Shown: piece after piece, positions 7,052 through 12,977 of the stretch | Position numbering within the stretch: position 1 is the stretch's first letter | Layout: each line of letters opens with the position of its first letter | DNA from: Lachnospiraceae bacterium UBA6987 | Lineage (GTDB): Bacteria > Bacillota > Clostridia > Lachnospirales > Lachnospiraceae | Assembly: GCA_002449955.1 (NCBI GenBank) | Contig: DJYD01000001.1 | Location: forward strand, 1 to 13,929 | Direction of reading: 5' to 3' | DNA: 13,929 nucleotides | Notes under the pieces: generated by a model | Database searches by the model: none | What the model saw: the letters and a program-made list of their open reading frames with translations, nothing else | Told to the model about the DNA's origin: nothing | Made by a program: the position numbers and the translations under genes

Positions 7052-8041
7052 TTACTTCTCCTCCCACATACGGCTCCAGGCCACCGCGTTGTAATCCACA
7101 TCGCCGCGCTCCGTGGAAAAGCCATAAGCGGCCTGAATCTTCGGCGAGCGGCTGACGGCTCTTTTCTTTGCCGCCTCCGCAGGCGATGCACTGCGGTATG
7201 TCTCAGGCTGCGCCTTCTGACCGGCCTTTGCCGCCTCCTTCTGCGCTTCTACTCTTTCATCAAAGCGGCGAACGGCCTGGCGGGCTTCCTCAAGATTCCG
7301 CACGCCCTCCTCATGCCAGCTCAGGGCAACCGCCTCAATATAGCGCATGAACTGCGGCCGTGAACGGTCTTCCCGCTTTCTTTCGACGCACTGCTCGATG
7401 CAGTACTCCAGAACGTCTACGGGAAGCTGCAGATCATGATACAGATAGGTCAGCAGCTCATTGTCCCGGTGTGTCAGCACCCGTTCCAGATAAGCCGGCG
7501 CCACCACGCTGACAAGCATATTGAACTCGGCATCCTGCTCGCAGAGCCTGCTGACCTCCGTCGGCTGATAATGACGGCGTTCACTGTCTGCTCCGGCCTT
7601 TCCCTGAGCCTTCTTCGGCTGCTCTTCCTGCGCTGCTTCCGGCTGCGGCTTTGCAGGCAACTTTGTCTCCGCCTGCTTTACCTGGCTCTTCGGGGCGGCT
7701 TTTTTCGCGCTCTCCGTCACAACGGCAGGCGCCGCCTGCGGCTGCTCCTCCGGAGCCTCTGTCCCCGGCAGCAGGCGCAGCCCGCTCATCTTGCCCTGCT
7801 CATCGTAGAAGAGCTTCAGCAGATGGCATTTCTCCAGGAAGGCCAGTGCACGGTTGACCGTTCGTTCCGAAAGATCGAGCTTATCCGCCAGCGCGCTCAC
7901 CGTGATCTCCGTCACCCCCTGCATCCGCAGCAGGCACAGATAGACCTTGACGAACTCGCCGCTTGCCTCTGTCATATATTTATCGATAAAAACGTTGGGG
8001 ATAAGTGTCTGCCCCGCCGCATAGTAGTATTCCAATCTCAT
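7052..8041 (-). CDS. DnaD-domain replication initiation protein
   Basis: This 329-residue protein has three parts. An N-terminal winged-helix domain (about 1-92) contains the helix-turn-helix TVSALADKLDLSERTVNRAL. A low-complexity linker rich in Ala, Lys, Pro and Gln spans about 93-155. A DnaD/DnaB_2-type domain (about 165-245) ends in YIEAVALSW (234-242), a YxxxVxxxW form of the YxxxIxxxW DNA-binding motif of DnaD proteins. A basic tail follows. In Bacillota, DnaD proteins remodel origin DNA and recruit the helicase loader; here the loader is the next gene. The ATG at 8039-8041 has GGAGG nine bases upstream. It is longer than B. subtilis DnaD (about 230 residues), mainly because of the linker and tail. 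Confidence 0.9.
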   Translation of the reverse strand: MRLEYYYAAGQTLIPNVFIDKYMTEASGEFVKVYLCLLRMQGVTEITVSALADKLDLSERTVNRALAFLEKCHLLKLFYDEQGKMSGLRLLPGTEAPEEQPQAAPAVVTESAKKAAPKSQVKQAETKLPAKPQPEAAQEEQPKKAQGKAGADSERRHYQPTEVSRLCEQDAEFNMLVSVVAPAYLERVLTHRDNELLTYLYHDLQLPVDVLEYCIEQCVERKREDRSRPQFMRYIEAVALSWHEEGVRNLEEARQAVRRFDERVEAQKEAAKAGQKAQPETYRSASPAEAAKKRAVSRSPKIQAAYGFSTERGDVDYNAVAWSRMWEEK

Positions 8042-8068
8042 GGCGTTCTCCCTCCGCTATGGGATTTC

Positions 8069-8096
8069 AGTATAGCACAAGGGAAAAAGATTGCAA
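8069..8096 (-). promoter_or_regulatory. Sigma-A promoter of the dnaD-loader-prs genes
   Basis: On the minus strand TTGCAA (8096-8091, four of six matches) is followed by a 16-base spacer and TATACT (8074-8069, five of six), with a TG one base upstream of the -10 (extended -10). Transcription would start about 20 bases before the dnaD ATG, leaving room for the GGAGG site. It lies directly after the hairpin that follows murC. Confidence 0.75.
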
Positions 8097-8105
8097 GAGT
8101 GCAAA

Positions 8106-8127
8106 GTCCGCTCCGAGAGGAGCGGAC
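8106..8127 (-). terminator. Probable terminator after murC
   Basis: GTCCGCTCC and GGAGCGGAC form a perfect 9-bp GC-rich stem with a 4-base loop, 86 bases after the murC stop. On the minus strand it is followed by TTTGCACTCTTG, which is only modestly T-rich, so efficiency is uncertain. Its position between murC and the dnaD promoter supports a terminator role. Confidence 0.6.
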
Positions 8128-8133
8128 CGGCCT

Positions 8134-8160
8134 TGTGCATAATGTGAATCATGTGGAAAA
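8134..8160 (-). promoter_or_regulatory. Pair of DnaA-box-like sites upstream of the dnaD promoter
   Basis: The minus strand carries TTATGCACA (8142-8134) and TTTTCCACA (8160-8152). Both match the DnaA-box pattern TTWTNCACA exactly, are in the same orientation and start 18 bases apart. They lie about 40-65 bases upstream of the -35 of the promoter that drives dnaD and the helicase loader. A weaker match, TTTTCCACC, lies on the plus strand at 8201-8209. DnaA binding here is inference. Confidence 0.5.
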
Positions 8161-8213
8161 GTCCCGAGACCCTTATCACACAAGGCTTTGCGAAAACGGG
8201 TTTTCCACCCGGA

Positions 8214-9626
8214 TCAAAGCGTCTTGCTGGTGGATGATGTGCATAGGTCGGAAGCAACAAGCGCATCTGCGACTAAATCAACGTTTCCGCAGCCCATGGT
8301 TATCAACATTTCACCGTTGACGGAATTCTCCAACAAAAATTTTTCGATTTCCTCGAAAGTGGGGAGATAATAGCAGGGAACGCCCCGCGCCGCGATCGCA
8401 TCACGCAGCTGAGAGGAGTGGACCCCCAGATCATCGGTCTCACGGGCCGGCATGATGTCCGAAAGCACCACGCGGTCGAAGCCCGAAAGCACGTCCACGA
8501 ACTCATCGAAGAGCTCCTTGGTGCGGCTGTAGGTGTAGGGCTGGAACACGCAGGTCAGCTTGTAGGGATACTTGCGCGCGACCGCAAGGGTGGCGGCGAT
8601 CTCCTCCGGGTGATGGCCGAAATCGTCCATGACCACGATGTCCTCGCGCAGGATGCCGCGCTTTTCGAAGCGGCGGTGGACGCCGGCAAAGCGCTCAAGT
8701 CCCTTCTTCACCGCTTCGAACGGGACCCCCTCTTCCATGGCTGCCGCGCCGGCAGCAAGGGCGTTCGTCACGTTGTGCTCTCCGGGAACGTCCAGGTTTA
8801 TGCGGCCGAGCGTCTCTCCGTGACGCACAAAGTCAAAGCTGCAGATGCCGAGCTTTGTGGAGGTGATATTCCTTGCCTGGTAATCGTCGCCGTCCTGCAG
8901 GCCCACATAGACCACCTTGCAGGGAAGTCCGGCCATCAGCTCATGCACGTCCTCGATGTCGCTTTCCACGATCAGTGTGCCGTCCGCTGCCACATTTTCG
9001 GCAAAGCGGCGGAAGGACTTGCGGATGTTCTCCATGTTGTGGAAGAAATCCAGATGGTCCGCGCGGATATTCAGGATGATCGCCGTCTTCGGGTACATAT
9101 GATGGTAGCTGTTCGTGAACTCGCAGGCCTCCGCCACGAAGTAGGGCGAATGACCGATGCGCAGGTTCCCGCCGATCGATTCCTGCAGGCCGCCGATGGA
9201 GACCGTGGGATCATCGTCCGCCGCAAGCAGGATCTCCGTCACCATGCCGGTGGTGGTCGTCTTGCCGTGCGTGCCGGAAATCGCAAAGCTTTCCGGATAG
9301 TGCGCCATCATCTGCCCGAGCAGCTCCGCCCGGTTCAGGATCGGGATGCCCTTTTCCTGCGCGGCGACATACTCCGGATTGTCCGGATGGACCGCTGCGG
9401 TATTCACGCAGAAATCGATGCCGTCTGTAATATTTTCCGCCTTCTGGCCGATCAGGATCTCAGCCCCGAGCGCCTTCAGACGATTGGTATTCTTGCTTTC
9501 CTTGACGTCCGATCCGGTAACCTTAAAGCCCTGCGACAAAAGAAACTGCGCCAGGCTGCTCATGCTGATGCCGCCGATGCCCATGAAATGAGCCCACTGC
9601 GGATGATTAAAATCTACCTTATACAT
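8214..9626 (-). CDS. murC: UDP-N-acetylmuramate--L-alanine ligase
   Basis: MurC adds L-Ala to UDP-MurNAc with ATP, the first step of the peptidoglycan stem peptide, in the cytoplasm. The 470-residue protein has the N-terminal nucleotide-sugar domain with GIGGISMSSLA (16-26). The Mur ligase P-loop is GTHGKTTTT (118-126). The region VAEACEFTNSY...NIRADHLDFF (164-195) is of the kind found in Firmicutes MurC. GEHNVTNA is at 282-289, GVHRRFE at 315-321 and DDFGHHPEEI at 334-343, the MurC-type version of the C-terminal domain motif. Length is normal. The ATG at 9624-9626 has an AGAGGG site. It follows queT after 58 bases with no terminator or clear promoter, so read-through from queT is likely. Confidence 0.97.
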   Translation of the reverse strand: MYKVDFNHPQWAHFMGIGGISMSSLAQFLLSQGFKVTGSDVKESKNTNRLKALGAEILIGQKAENITDGIDFCVNTAAVHPDNPEYVAAQEKGIPILNRAELLGQMMAHYPESFAISGTHGKTTTTGMVTEILLAADDDPTVSIGGLQESIGGNLRIGHSPYFVAEACEFTNSYHHMYPKTAIILNIRADHLDFFHNMENIRKSFRRFAENVAADGTLIVESDIEDVHELMAGLPCKVVYVGLQDGDDYQARNITSTKLGICSFDFVRHGETLGRINLDVPGEHNVTNALAAGAAAMEEGVPFEAVKKGLERFAGVHRRFEKRGILREDIVVMDDFGHHPEEIAATLAVARKYPYKLTCVFQPYTYSRTKELFDEFVDVLSGFDRVVLSDIMPARETDDLGVHSSQLRDAIAARGVPCYYLPTFEEIEKFLLENSVNGEMLITMGCGNVDLVADALVASDLCTSSTSKTL

Positions 9627-9684
9627 ATTGTCCCTCTTTTTAATGATTGCCTTCGGGCTCCGGGATGCACGCTACGCGGTCTTT

Positions 9685-10179
9685 TCAGTCTCTGCCCCAA
9701 GGGAAGATCTGCTTCTCGTTTTTCTCAATCAGCTTCCGCAGCAGAAGCGCTAAGATCCCCGCGGCAACAACCTCGCCGGCGCAGACCGTGAGCATCATGA
9801 ACCAGATGGCATCCTCCATGCCGTAGCAGTAGCGCAGAACGAACGGAACGATCAGCGTGTTCGCTGCGATCGGCGGCAGCACTGCCAGATACGGGCTCTT
9901 ATGCCGCAGCAGTCTGGTCCCGACCGCGCCGATAAGGGTCGCCAGCGTCCCGAAGATCACGTCGCCTACCACCGCGCCGGAAAGCAGGTTGAACAGAAAA
10001 CACCCGATCGTGACGCCGGGAATCCCCGCCGCCGTAAAGACCGGCATGACCGTCATCACTTCCGCAAAGCGGATCTGGATGACGCCGGAAGCCAGTTCCA
10101 GGATCAGAAATCCCAGTCCCACATACAGCGCGGCAATAATGCCCGCCATGACTACTCGTTGTACAGTTTTGTTTTTCAT
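9685..10179 (-). CDS. queT: QueT-family queuosine-precursor transporter (ECF S component)
   Basis: This 164-residue, very hydrophobic protein has about five to six membrane segments. It contains the QueT-like stretch IQIRFAEVMTVMPVFTAAG (34-52), then IPGVTIGCFLFNLLSGA and DVIFGTLATLIGAVGTRLL, with LPPIAANTLIVPFVL later. QueT proteins are substrate-binding S components of energy-coupling-factor transporters for queuosine precursors; the energising EcfA/EcfT genes are not in this window, as usual for group II ECF systems. Start: the ATG at 10177-10179 is preferred; its upstream site (GGCGGGG) is weak. A GTG at 10225-10227 would add 16 polar residues, abuts AAGGGAG with no spacing and lies in the terminator-like hairpin, so it is rejected. 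The preQ1 aptamer upstream independently supports the function. Confidence 0.88.
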   Translation of the reverse strand: MKNKTVQRVVMAGIIAALYVGLGFLILELASGVIQIRFAEVMTVMPVFTAAGIPGVTIGCFLFNLLSGAVVGDVIFGTLATLIGAVGTRLLRHKSPYLAVLPPIAANTLIVPFVLRYCYGMEDAIWFMMLTVCAGEVVAAGILALLLRKLIEKNEKQIFPWGRD

Positions 10180-10203
10180 TGTGCTTTTTGCCCCGCCATG
10201 CTG

Positions 10204-10231
10204 AAAAAGAGCCGTGCGGCAAGGCACTCCC
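10204..10231 (-). terminator. Terminator-like hairpin in the queT leader
   Basis: On the minus strand GGGAGTGCC (10231-10223) can pair with GGCTCTTTTT (10213-10204) through a U-U mismatch and two G-U pairs around a 9-base loop, with a T5 run on the 3' side. It directly overlaps the 3' end of the preQ1 aptamer tail. This is the position expected of the expression platform of a transcription-attenuating riboswitch. The stem is imperfect, so the call is moderate. Confidence 0.5.
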
Positions 10232-10268
10232 TTAGTTTTATTTTACGTCAGGATGGTTTCGAACTGAC
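10231..10268 (-). promoter_or_regulatory. preQ1-I riboswitch aptamer
   Basis: On the minus strand a 5-bp stem GTCAG (10268-10264) / CTGAC (10251-10247) encloses a 12-base loop beginning TTCG and ending ATC. It is followed by an A-rich tail ending in AAAACTAAGG. Compared with the B. subtilis preQ1-I aptamer, stem length, loop length, the UUC at loop positions 1-3, the C at aptamer position 17 (the preQ1-pairing base) and the ACUAAGG tail all agree. The loop lacks the UAG that pairs with CUA in B. subtilis, so its pseudoknot must differ. The gene downstream, queT, is a known preQ1-controlled class, which makes the call much stronger. Confidence 0.78.
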
Positions 10269-10272
10269 GATT

Positions 10273-10291
10273 GAAGCGCTTTTCGCGCTTC
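10273..10291 (-). other. 5'-terminal hairpin of the queT transcript
   Basis: The minus strand reads GAAGCGC-GAAAA-GCGCTTC, a perfect 7-bp stem with a 5-base loop. It begins about where transcription from the promoter at 10298-10326 should start and ends five bases before the preQ1 aptamer. It may protect the 5' end of the RNA; this is inference. Confidence 0.5.
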
Positions 10292-10297
10292 CTCAGC

Positions 10298-10326
10298 ATC
10301 ATACACTCTTTCCCGAGGGAACGCAA
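10298..10326 (-). promoter_or_regulatory. Sigma-A promoter of queT
   Basis: The minus strand has TTGCGT (10326-10321), a 17-base spacer and TATGAT (10303-10298, five of six matches). The predicted start near 10291 places the 5' hairpin and the whole preQ1 aptamer within the first 65 bases of the transcript. Confidence 0.7.
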
Positions 10327-10388
10327 GCCCTTTGTCACGGATACGTTTTTTCCCTTCGCCGCGGATGCGTTCTCCCCGTGATATAAAA

Positions 10389-10450
10389 GGAAGAGGCTTT
10401 CACCTCTTCCCTTACACGGTCTTTTTTTTGCTGCCTCTTCAGAAGACAGC
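10389..10450. repeat. Overlapping inverted repeats in the divergent intergenic region
   Basis: GGAAGAGG (10389-10396) and CCTCTTCC (10403-10410) form a perfect 8-bp hairpin. A second hairpin is possible at 10430-10450 (GCTG...CAGC ends). The copy GCCTCTTC (10433-10440) can also pair with GAAGAGGC (10390-10397), so alternative folds compete, with a T8 run (10422-10429) between them on the plus strand. On the minus strand the first hairpin is followed by TTTTATAT and could be a terminator. No gene end lies next to it on either strand. Confidence 0.5.
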
Positions 10451-10503
10451 CGTCGGCTTTTCCAACAGCAGGCAAGGTTCCTGTAGCTTTTTCCCCTTAT
10501 CTC

Positions 10504-10512
10504 TGCTATGAT
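10504..10512 (+). promoter_or_regulatory. Extended -10 promoter of the methyltransferase gene
   Basis: TG-C-TATGAT gives an extended -10 element with five of six -10 matches. No good -35 hexamer is present at the right spacing (TAGCTT at 10484-10489 is poor). Transcription would begin near 10519, just before the GGAGGT site at 10525-10530. Confidence 0.5.
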
Positions 10513-10535
10513 AGAAAGGATTTCGGAGGTGCAAA

Positions 10536-11441
10536 GTGTTTTTAGCCGATAAATGGAAAGAATATGAAGTACTGGATACATCCGGTGGAGAGAAACTGGA
10601 GCGCTGGGGGAATTACGAGCTGGTGCGGCCGGACCCGCAGGTCATCTGGCAGAGCGAAAAGCGCCTTTCCGGCTGGTGGAAGCCGAACGCGCACTATCAC
10701 CGCTCCTCTTCCGGCGGAGGCGAGTGGGAGTTCTTCTCCCTGCCCGACGAATGGGACCTGCACTATGACCCGCTGCAGCTCACCTTCCGCCTGAAGCCGT
10801 TCAAATTCAAGCACACCGGTCTCTTCCCCGAGCAGGCCGCGAACTGGGAATGGTTCTCGAAGCTGATCGCGGCAAGAAAAGCCGAGGGCAAGACCGTCCG
10901 CGTGCTGAACCTTTTTGCCTACACCGGAGGCGCGACGCTTGCCTCAGCCAGAGCCGGCGCCGAAGTGACCCACGTGGATGCCGCAAAGGGCATGGTGAAC
11001 TGGGCTTCGGAAAATGCAAGAGCCTCCGGCCTCGGTGAGGCAAAGATCCGCTGGCTGGTCGATGACTGCGGCAAGTTCGTGGAGCGCGAGATCCGCCGCG
11101 AGAAGAAGTACGAAGCTGTCATCATGGACCCGCCCTCCTACGGCCGCGGCCCGAAGGGTGAGATCTGGAAGATCGAAGACGCGGTATTTCCGCTCGTTTG
11201 CCGCTGCGCAGAGCTCCTTTCGGACGAGCCGCTCTTCTTCCTCATCAATTCGTACACGACCGGCCTGCAGCCGGGTGTTCTTTCCTATATGTTAAAGGAG
11301 ACCCTGCAGAAGCGCTTCGGCGGAAGCGTTGTTTCAGACGAGATCGGCCTTCCCGTGACCGGCACCGAAGAAGCAAAGAAGCTCGGCCTCATCCTTCCCT
11401 GCGGCGCCGCCGGAAGATGGGAAGCCCGTACAGATAAATGA
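10536..11441 (+). CDS. Class I SAM-dependent methyltransferase, RlmI-like (rRNA methyltransferase family)
   Basis: This 301-residue protein has the Methyltrans_SAM-type catalytic domain: motif I NLFAYTGGAT (125-134), the acidic HVDAAKG (146-152), a VDDC segment (175-178) and DPPSYGRGP (198-206). RlmI, which methylates a cytosine in 23S rRNA, has a related core. Here the N terminus (1-100) lacks a PUA domain and instead holds a Trp-rich segment (RLSGWWKP, GGEWEFF), so the exact target is unknown. The start is GTG with GGAGGT five bases upstream. Its stop overlaps an ATG (ATGA) at the head of the next reading frame, and the cyclophilin gene follows 14 bases later, so the two are probably co-transcribed. 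Confidence 0.82.
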   Translation: MFLADKWKEYEVLDTSGGEKLERWGNYELVRPDPQVIWQSEKRLSGWWKPNAHYHRSSSGGGEWEFFSLPDEWDLHYDPLQLTFRLKPFKFKHTGLFPEQAANWEWFSKLIAARKAEGKTVRVLNLFAYTGGATLASARAGAEVTHVDAAKGMVNWASENARASGLGEAKIRWLVDDCGKFVEREIRREKKYEAVIMDPPSYGRGPKGEIWKIEDAVFPLVCRCAELLSDEPLFFLINSYTTGLQPGVLSYMLKETLQKRFGGSVVSDEIGLPVTGTEEAKKLGLILPCGAAGRWEARTDK

Positions 11442-11455
11442 CAGGAGTTAGGATT

Positions 11456-12040
11456 ATGAAAAAAATAATGATAATTATCAGCACCCTGCTGCTGATCCTT
11501 GTTACTGCTTCCTGCGGGAAAAGCTCACCCGCTCAGCCCGGTCAGAAGCTCCGCCACGCGGAGATCATCGTGAAGGACTACGGGACCATTAAGCTGGAAC
11601 TCGACGAGGGCGTCGCGCCGATCACCGTAGCCAACTTCGTGAAGCTTGCGCAGAGCGGCTTCTACGACGGCCTGACCTTCCACCGCATCATGAACGGCTT
11701 CATGATCCAGGGCGGCGATCCGCAGGGCGACGGCTACGGCGGGTCGAAAGACAAGATCAAGGGTGAGTTTTCCGCCAACGGCTGGGATAATCCCATCAAG
11801 CACGTGGAGGGCACCATCTCCATGGCCCGTTCGGGCAAGCCCGACAGCGCGAGCTCCCAGTTCTTCATCGTTCTCGGAAACGCCTCTCACCTGGACGGGA
11901 ACTACGCCGCCTTCGGTCACGTCACGGAAGGCATTGAGATCGTGAAAAAGATCGCGGCCGACGCAAAGCCTACCGACATGAACGGCACCATCCCGAAGGA
12001 AGAACAGCCCGTGATCGAAAAGATCGTGATCACGGACTGA
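11456..12040 (+). CDS. Cyclophilin-type peptidyl-prolyl cis-trans isomerase, predicted lipoprotein
   Basis: The start chosen is the ATG at 11456-11458, eight bases after AGGAG; an ATG at 11438 overlaps the previous stop and is less likely. The 194-residue product has a lipoprotein signal (MKKIMIIISTLLLILVTASC, with the modified Cys at residue 20), so it should be anchored on the outside of the membrane. The cyclophilin domain follows: ITVANFVKLAQSGFYDGLTF (56-75), the catalytic segment FHRIMNGFMIQGGDP (75-89, with the essential Arg77 and Gln85), SASSQFFIVL (131-140) and LDGNYAAFGHV. It would help fold secreted proteins by Pro isomerisation. Key catalytic residues are present and length is normal for the bacterial family. 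Confidence 0.93.
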   Translation: MKKIMIIISTLLLILVTASCGKSSPAQPGQKLRHAEIIVKDYGTIKLELDEGVAPITVANFVKLAQSGFYDGLTFHRIMNGFMIQGGDPQGDGYGGSKDKIKGEFSANGWDNPIKHVEGTISMARSGKPDSASSQFFIVLGNASHLDGNYAAFGHVTEGIEIVKKIAADAKPTDMNGTIPKEEQPVIEKIVITD

Positions 12041-12060
12041 AAACCGGTTTCCGGATACAC

Positions 12061-12093
12061 AAAAAGAGCTCAGCTTTGCAAGGCAAGCTGAGC
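12061..12093 (-). terminator. Hairpin with minus-strand terminator geometry upstream of the RraA-family gene
   Basis: GCTCAGCTT (12068-12076) and AAGCTGAGC (12085-12093) form a perfect 9-bp stem with an 8-base loop. The minus strand continues into CTCTTTTT, as in an intrinsic terminator, while the plus strand has no T-run after it. On the plus strand it would be a leader hairpin between the cyclophilin stop and the RraA-family ribosome binding site. No minus-strand gene ends here, so its purpose is unclear. Confidence 0.55.
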
Positions 12094-12125
12094 CTGCTCA
12101 TCACCGTCATTGGAGGAAAAACATC

Positions 12126-12839
12126 ATGGCTGAGACCATTTACGGAAAAAGGATTTTCACTGAGATCAACCGCCCCGACCGCGCGCTCGTTGAGAAGTTC
12201 CGCGGCATCCCCAGCAGCAACATCAACGACATGATGAACCGCATGTTCAACATGTACGGCGATCTGCGCTGCTACACCAAGGGCGCCAACCTGGTCGGCA
12301 CCGCGCTGACGGTCCACGTCGCCGAGGGCGACAACGCGCTCCTGCACCTGGCCATGGATCTGGCCCAGCCGGGCGACGTCATCGTTCTGGACGGCAGCGG
12401 CTGCATGAGCCGCTCGCTCTGCGGCGAGATCATGTTCAACTACGCCAAGAGCAAGGGCATTGCCGGCTTCGTGCTGGACGGCTGCATCCGTGACGCCGAC
12501 GCGCTTGACGATCTCGGCTTCCCGGTCTATGCAAAGGGCATCACCCCGCAGGGTCCCTGGAAGATCGGTTACGGCGAGATCAACGTTCCCATCGCCTGCT
12601 GCGGTCAGGTCGTCTTCCCCGGCGACATCATCGTAGGCGACCCTGACGGCATCGTGGTCATCCGTCCCAGCATGGCCGAAGAAGTGCTGGCTGCCGTCGG
12701 ACCCAAATTTGCCGGCGAGCAGAAGACCCTGAGCAATTATGCCAACGGGATCTTCCCTGACCGTGCGAAGCACGAAGCCGCCTACCGGAAGACCGTTACC
12801 GACAGCGGCTGCCGCTTCTTTGAAGGAACCTGGAAATAA
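12126..12839 (+). CDS. RraA-family protein (4-hydroxy-4-methyl-2-oxoglutarate aldolase / oxaloacetate decarboxylase-like)
   Basis: This 237-residue protein shows the RraA fold pattern: an early SSNINDMM segment, GTALTVHVAEGDN (58-70), PGDVIVLDG, the catalytic region GEIMFNYAKSKGIAGFVLDG (100-119) with IRD (121-123), and PGDIIVGDPDGIVVI near 165-179. In aldolases of this family the Asp and Arg of the DGxxRD region bind the metal and substrate, and both are present. Related proteins act as 4-hydroxy-4-methyl-2-oxoglutarate aldolase or oxaloacetate decarboxylase; E. coli RraA itself inhibits RNase E, but is shorter. The substrate here is unknown. GGAGG lies nine bases upstream of the ATG; a terminator follows 21 bases after the stop. 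It may share a transcript with the cyclophilin gene. Confidence 0.85.
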   Translation: MAETIYGKRIFTEINRPDRALVEKFRGIPSSNINDMMNRMFNMYGDLRCYTKGANLVGTALTVHVAEGDNALLHLAMDLAQPGDVIVLDGSGCMSRSLCGEIMFNYAKSKGIAGFVLDGCIRDADALDDLGFPVYAKGITPQGPWKIGYGEINVPIACCGQVVFPGDIIVGDPDGIVVIRPSMAEEVLAAVGPKFAGEQKTLSNYANGIFPDRAKHEAAYRKTVTDSGCRFFEGTWK

Positions 12840-12860
12840 ACCATTCCGGTCAAATTTAAG

Positions 12861-12900
12861 AAAAAGCCCTGCCGCGGACACGATCCCGGCAGGGTTTTTT
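12861..12900 (+). terminator. Intrinsic terminator after the RraA-family gene
   Basis: CCCTGCCG (12867-12874) and CGGCAGGG (12887-12894) form an 8-bp stem with a 12-base loop, preceded by AAAAAG and followed by TTTTTT. It is well placed to end the plus-strand block and could also act on the minus strand. Confidence 0.9.
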
Positions 12901-12917
12901 CACGCTTTCATACGAAG

Positions 12918-12942
12918 CCGCACAGCGCGTTATGCTGTGCGG
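12918..12942. repeat. Inverted repeat between the two convergent terminators
   Basis: CCGCACAGC and GCTGTGCGG form a perfect 9-bp stem with a 7-base loop. Neither strand has a T-run after it. It lies between the terminators of the RraA-family gene and tuf; function unknown. Confidence 0.6.
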
Positions 12943-12949
12943 TACACGC

Positions 12950-12977
12950 AAAAACGGAGCTGCATGAAGCAGCTCCG
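12950..12977 (-). terminator. Intrinsic terminator after tuf
   Basis: CGGAGCTGC (12955-12963) and GCAGCTCCG (12969-12977) form a perfect 9-bp stem with a 5-base loop. The minus strand continues into TTTTT (12954-12950). It lies 31 bases after the tuf stop. The plus strand also has CTTTTGTTTT after it, so it is probably bidirectional. Confidence 0.9.

Noticed and set aside
8173..8181. TTATCACAC as a third DnaA box
   Set aside because: It matches the consensus only with a one-base deletion, so it was not counted.
8418..9791. A 457-codon open frame on the plus strand opposite murC
   Set aside because: It is antisense to murC and the end of queT, with a His/Asp/Val-rich mirror composition, no ribosome binding site and no domain.
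10225..10227. GTG as an upstream start of queT
   Set aside because: The potential ribosome binding site touches the GTG with no spacing, the added 16 residues are not QueT-like, and the codon lies inside the leader hairpin.
11466..11484. Fur-box-like sequence around the palindrome TGATAATTATCA
   Set aside because: It lies inside the signal-peptide codons of the cyclophilin lipoprotein, where Ile and Met codons naturally give AT-rich repeats. It is downstream of the start codon and nothing nearby concerns iron.
12030..12881. A 283-codon open frame on the minus strand opposite the RraA-family gene
   Set aside because: Antisense shadow of a clear gene that has its own good ribosome binding site and terminator; the product is a repetitive Ala/Val/Asp/Gly-rich sequence without motifs.
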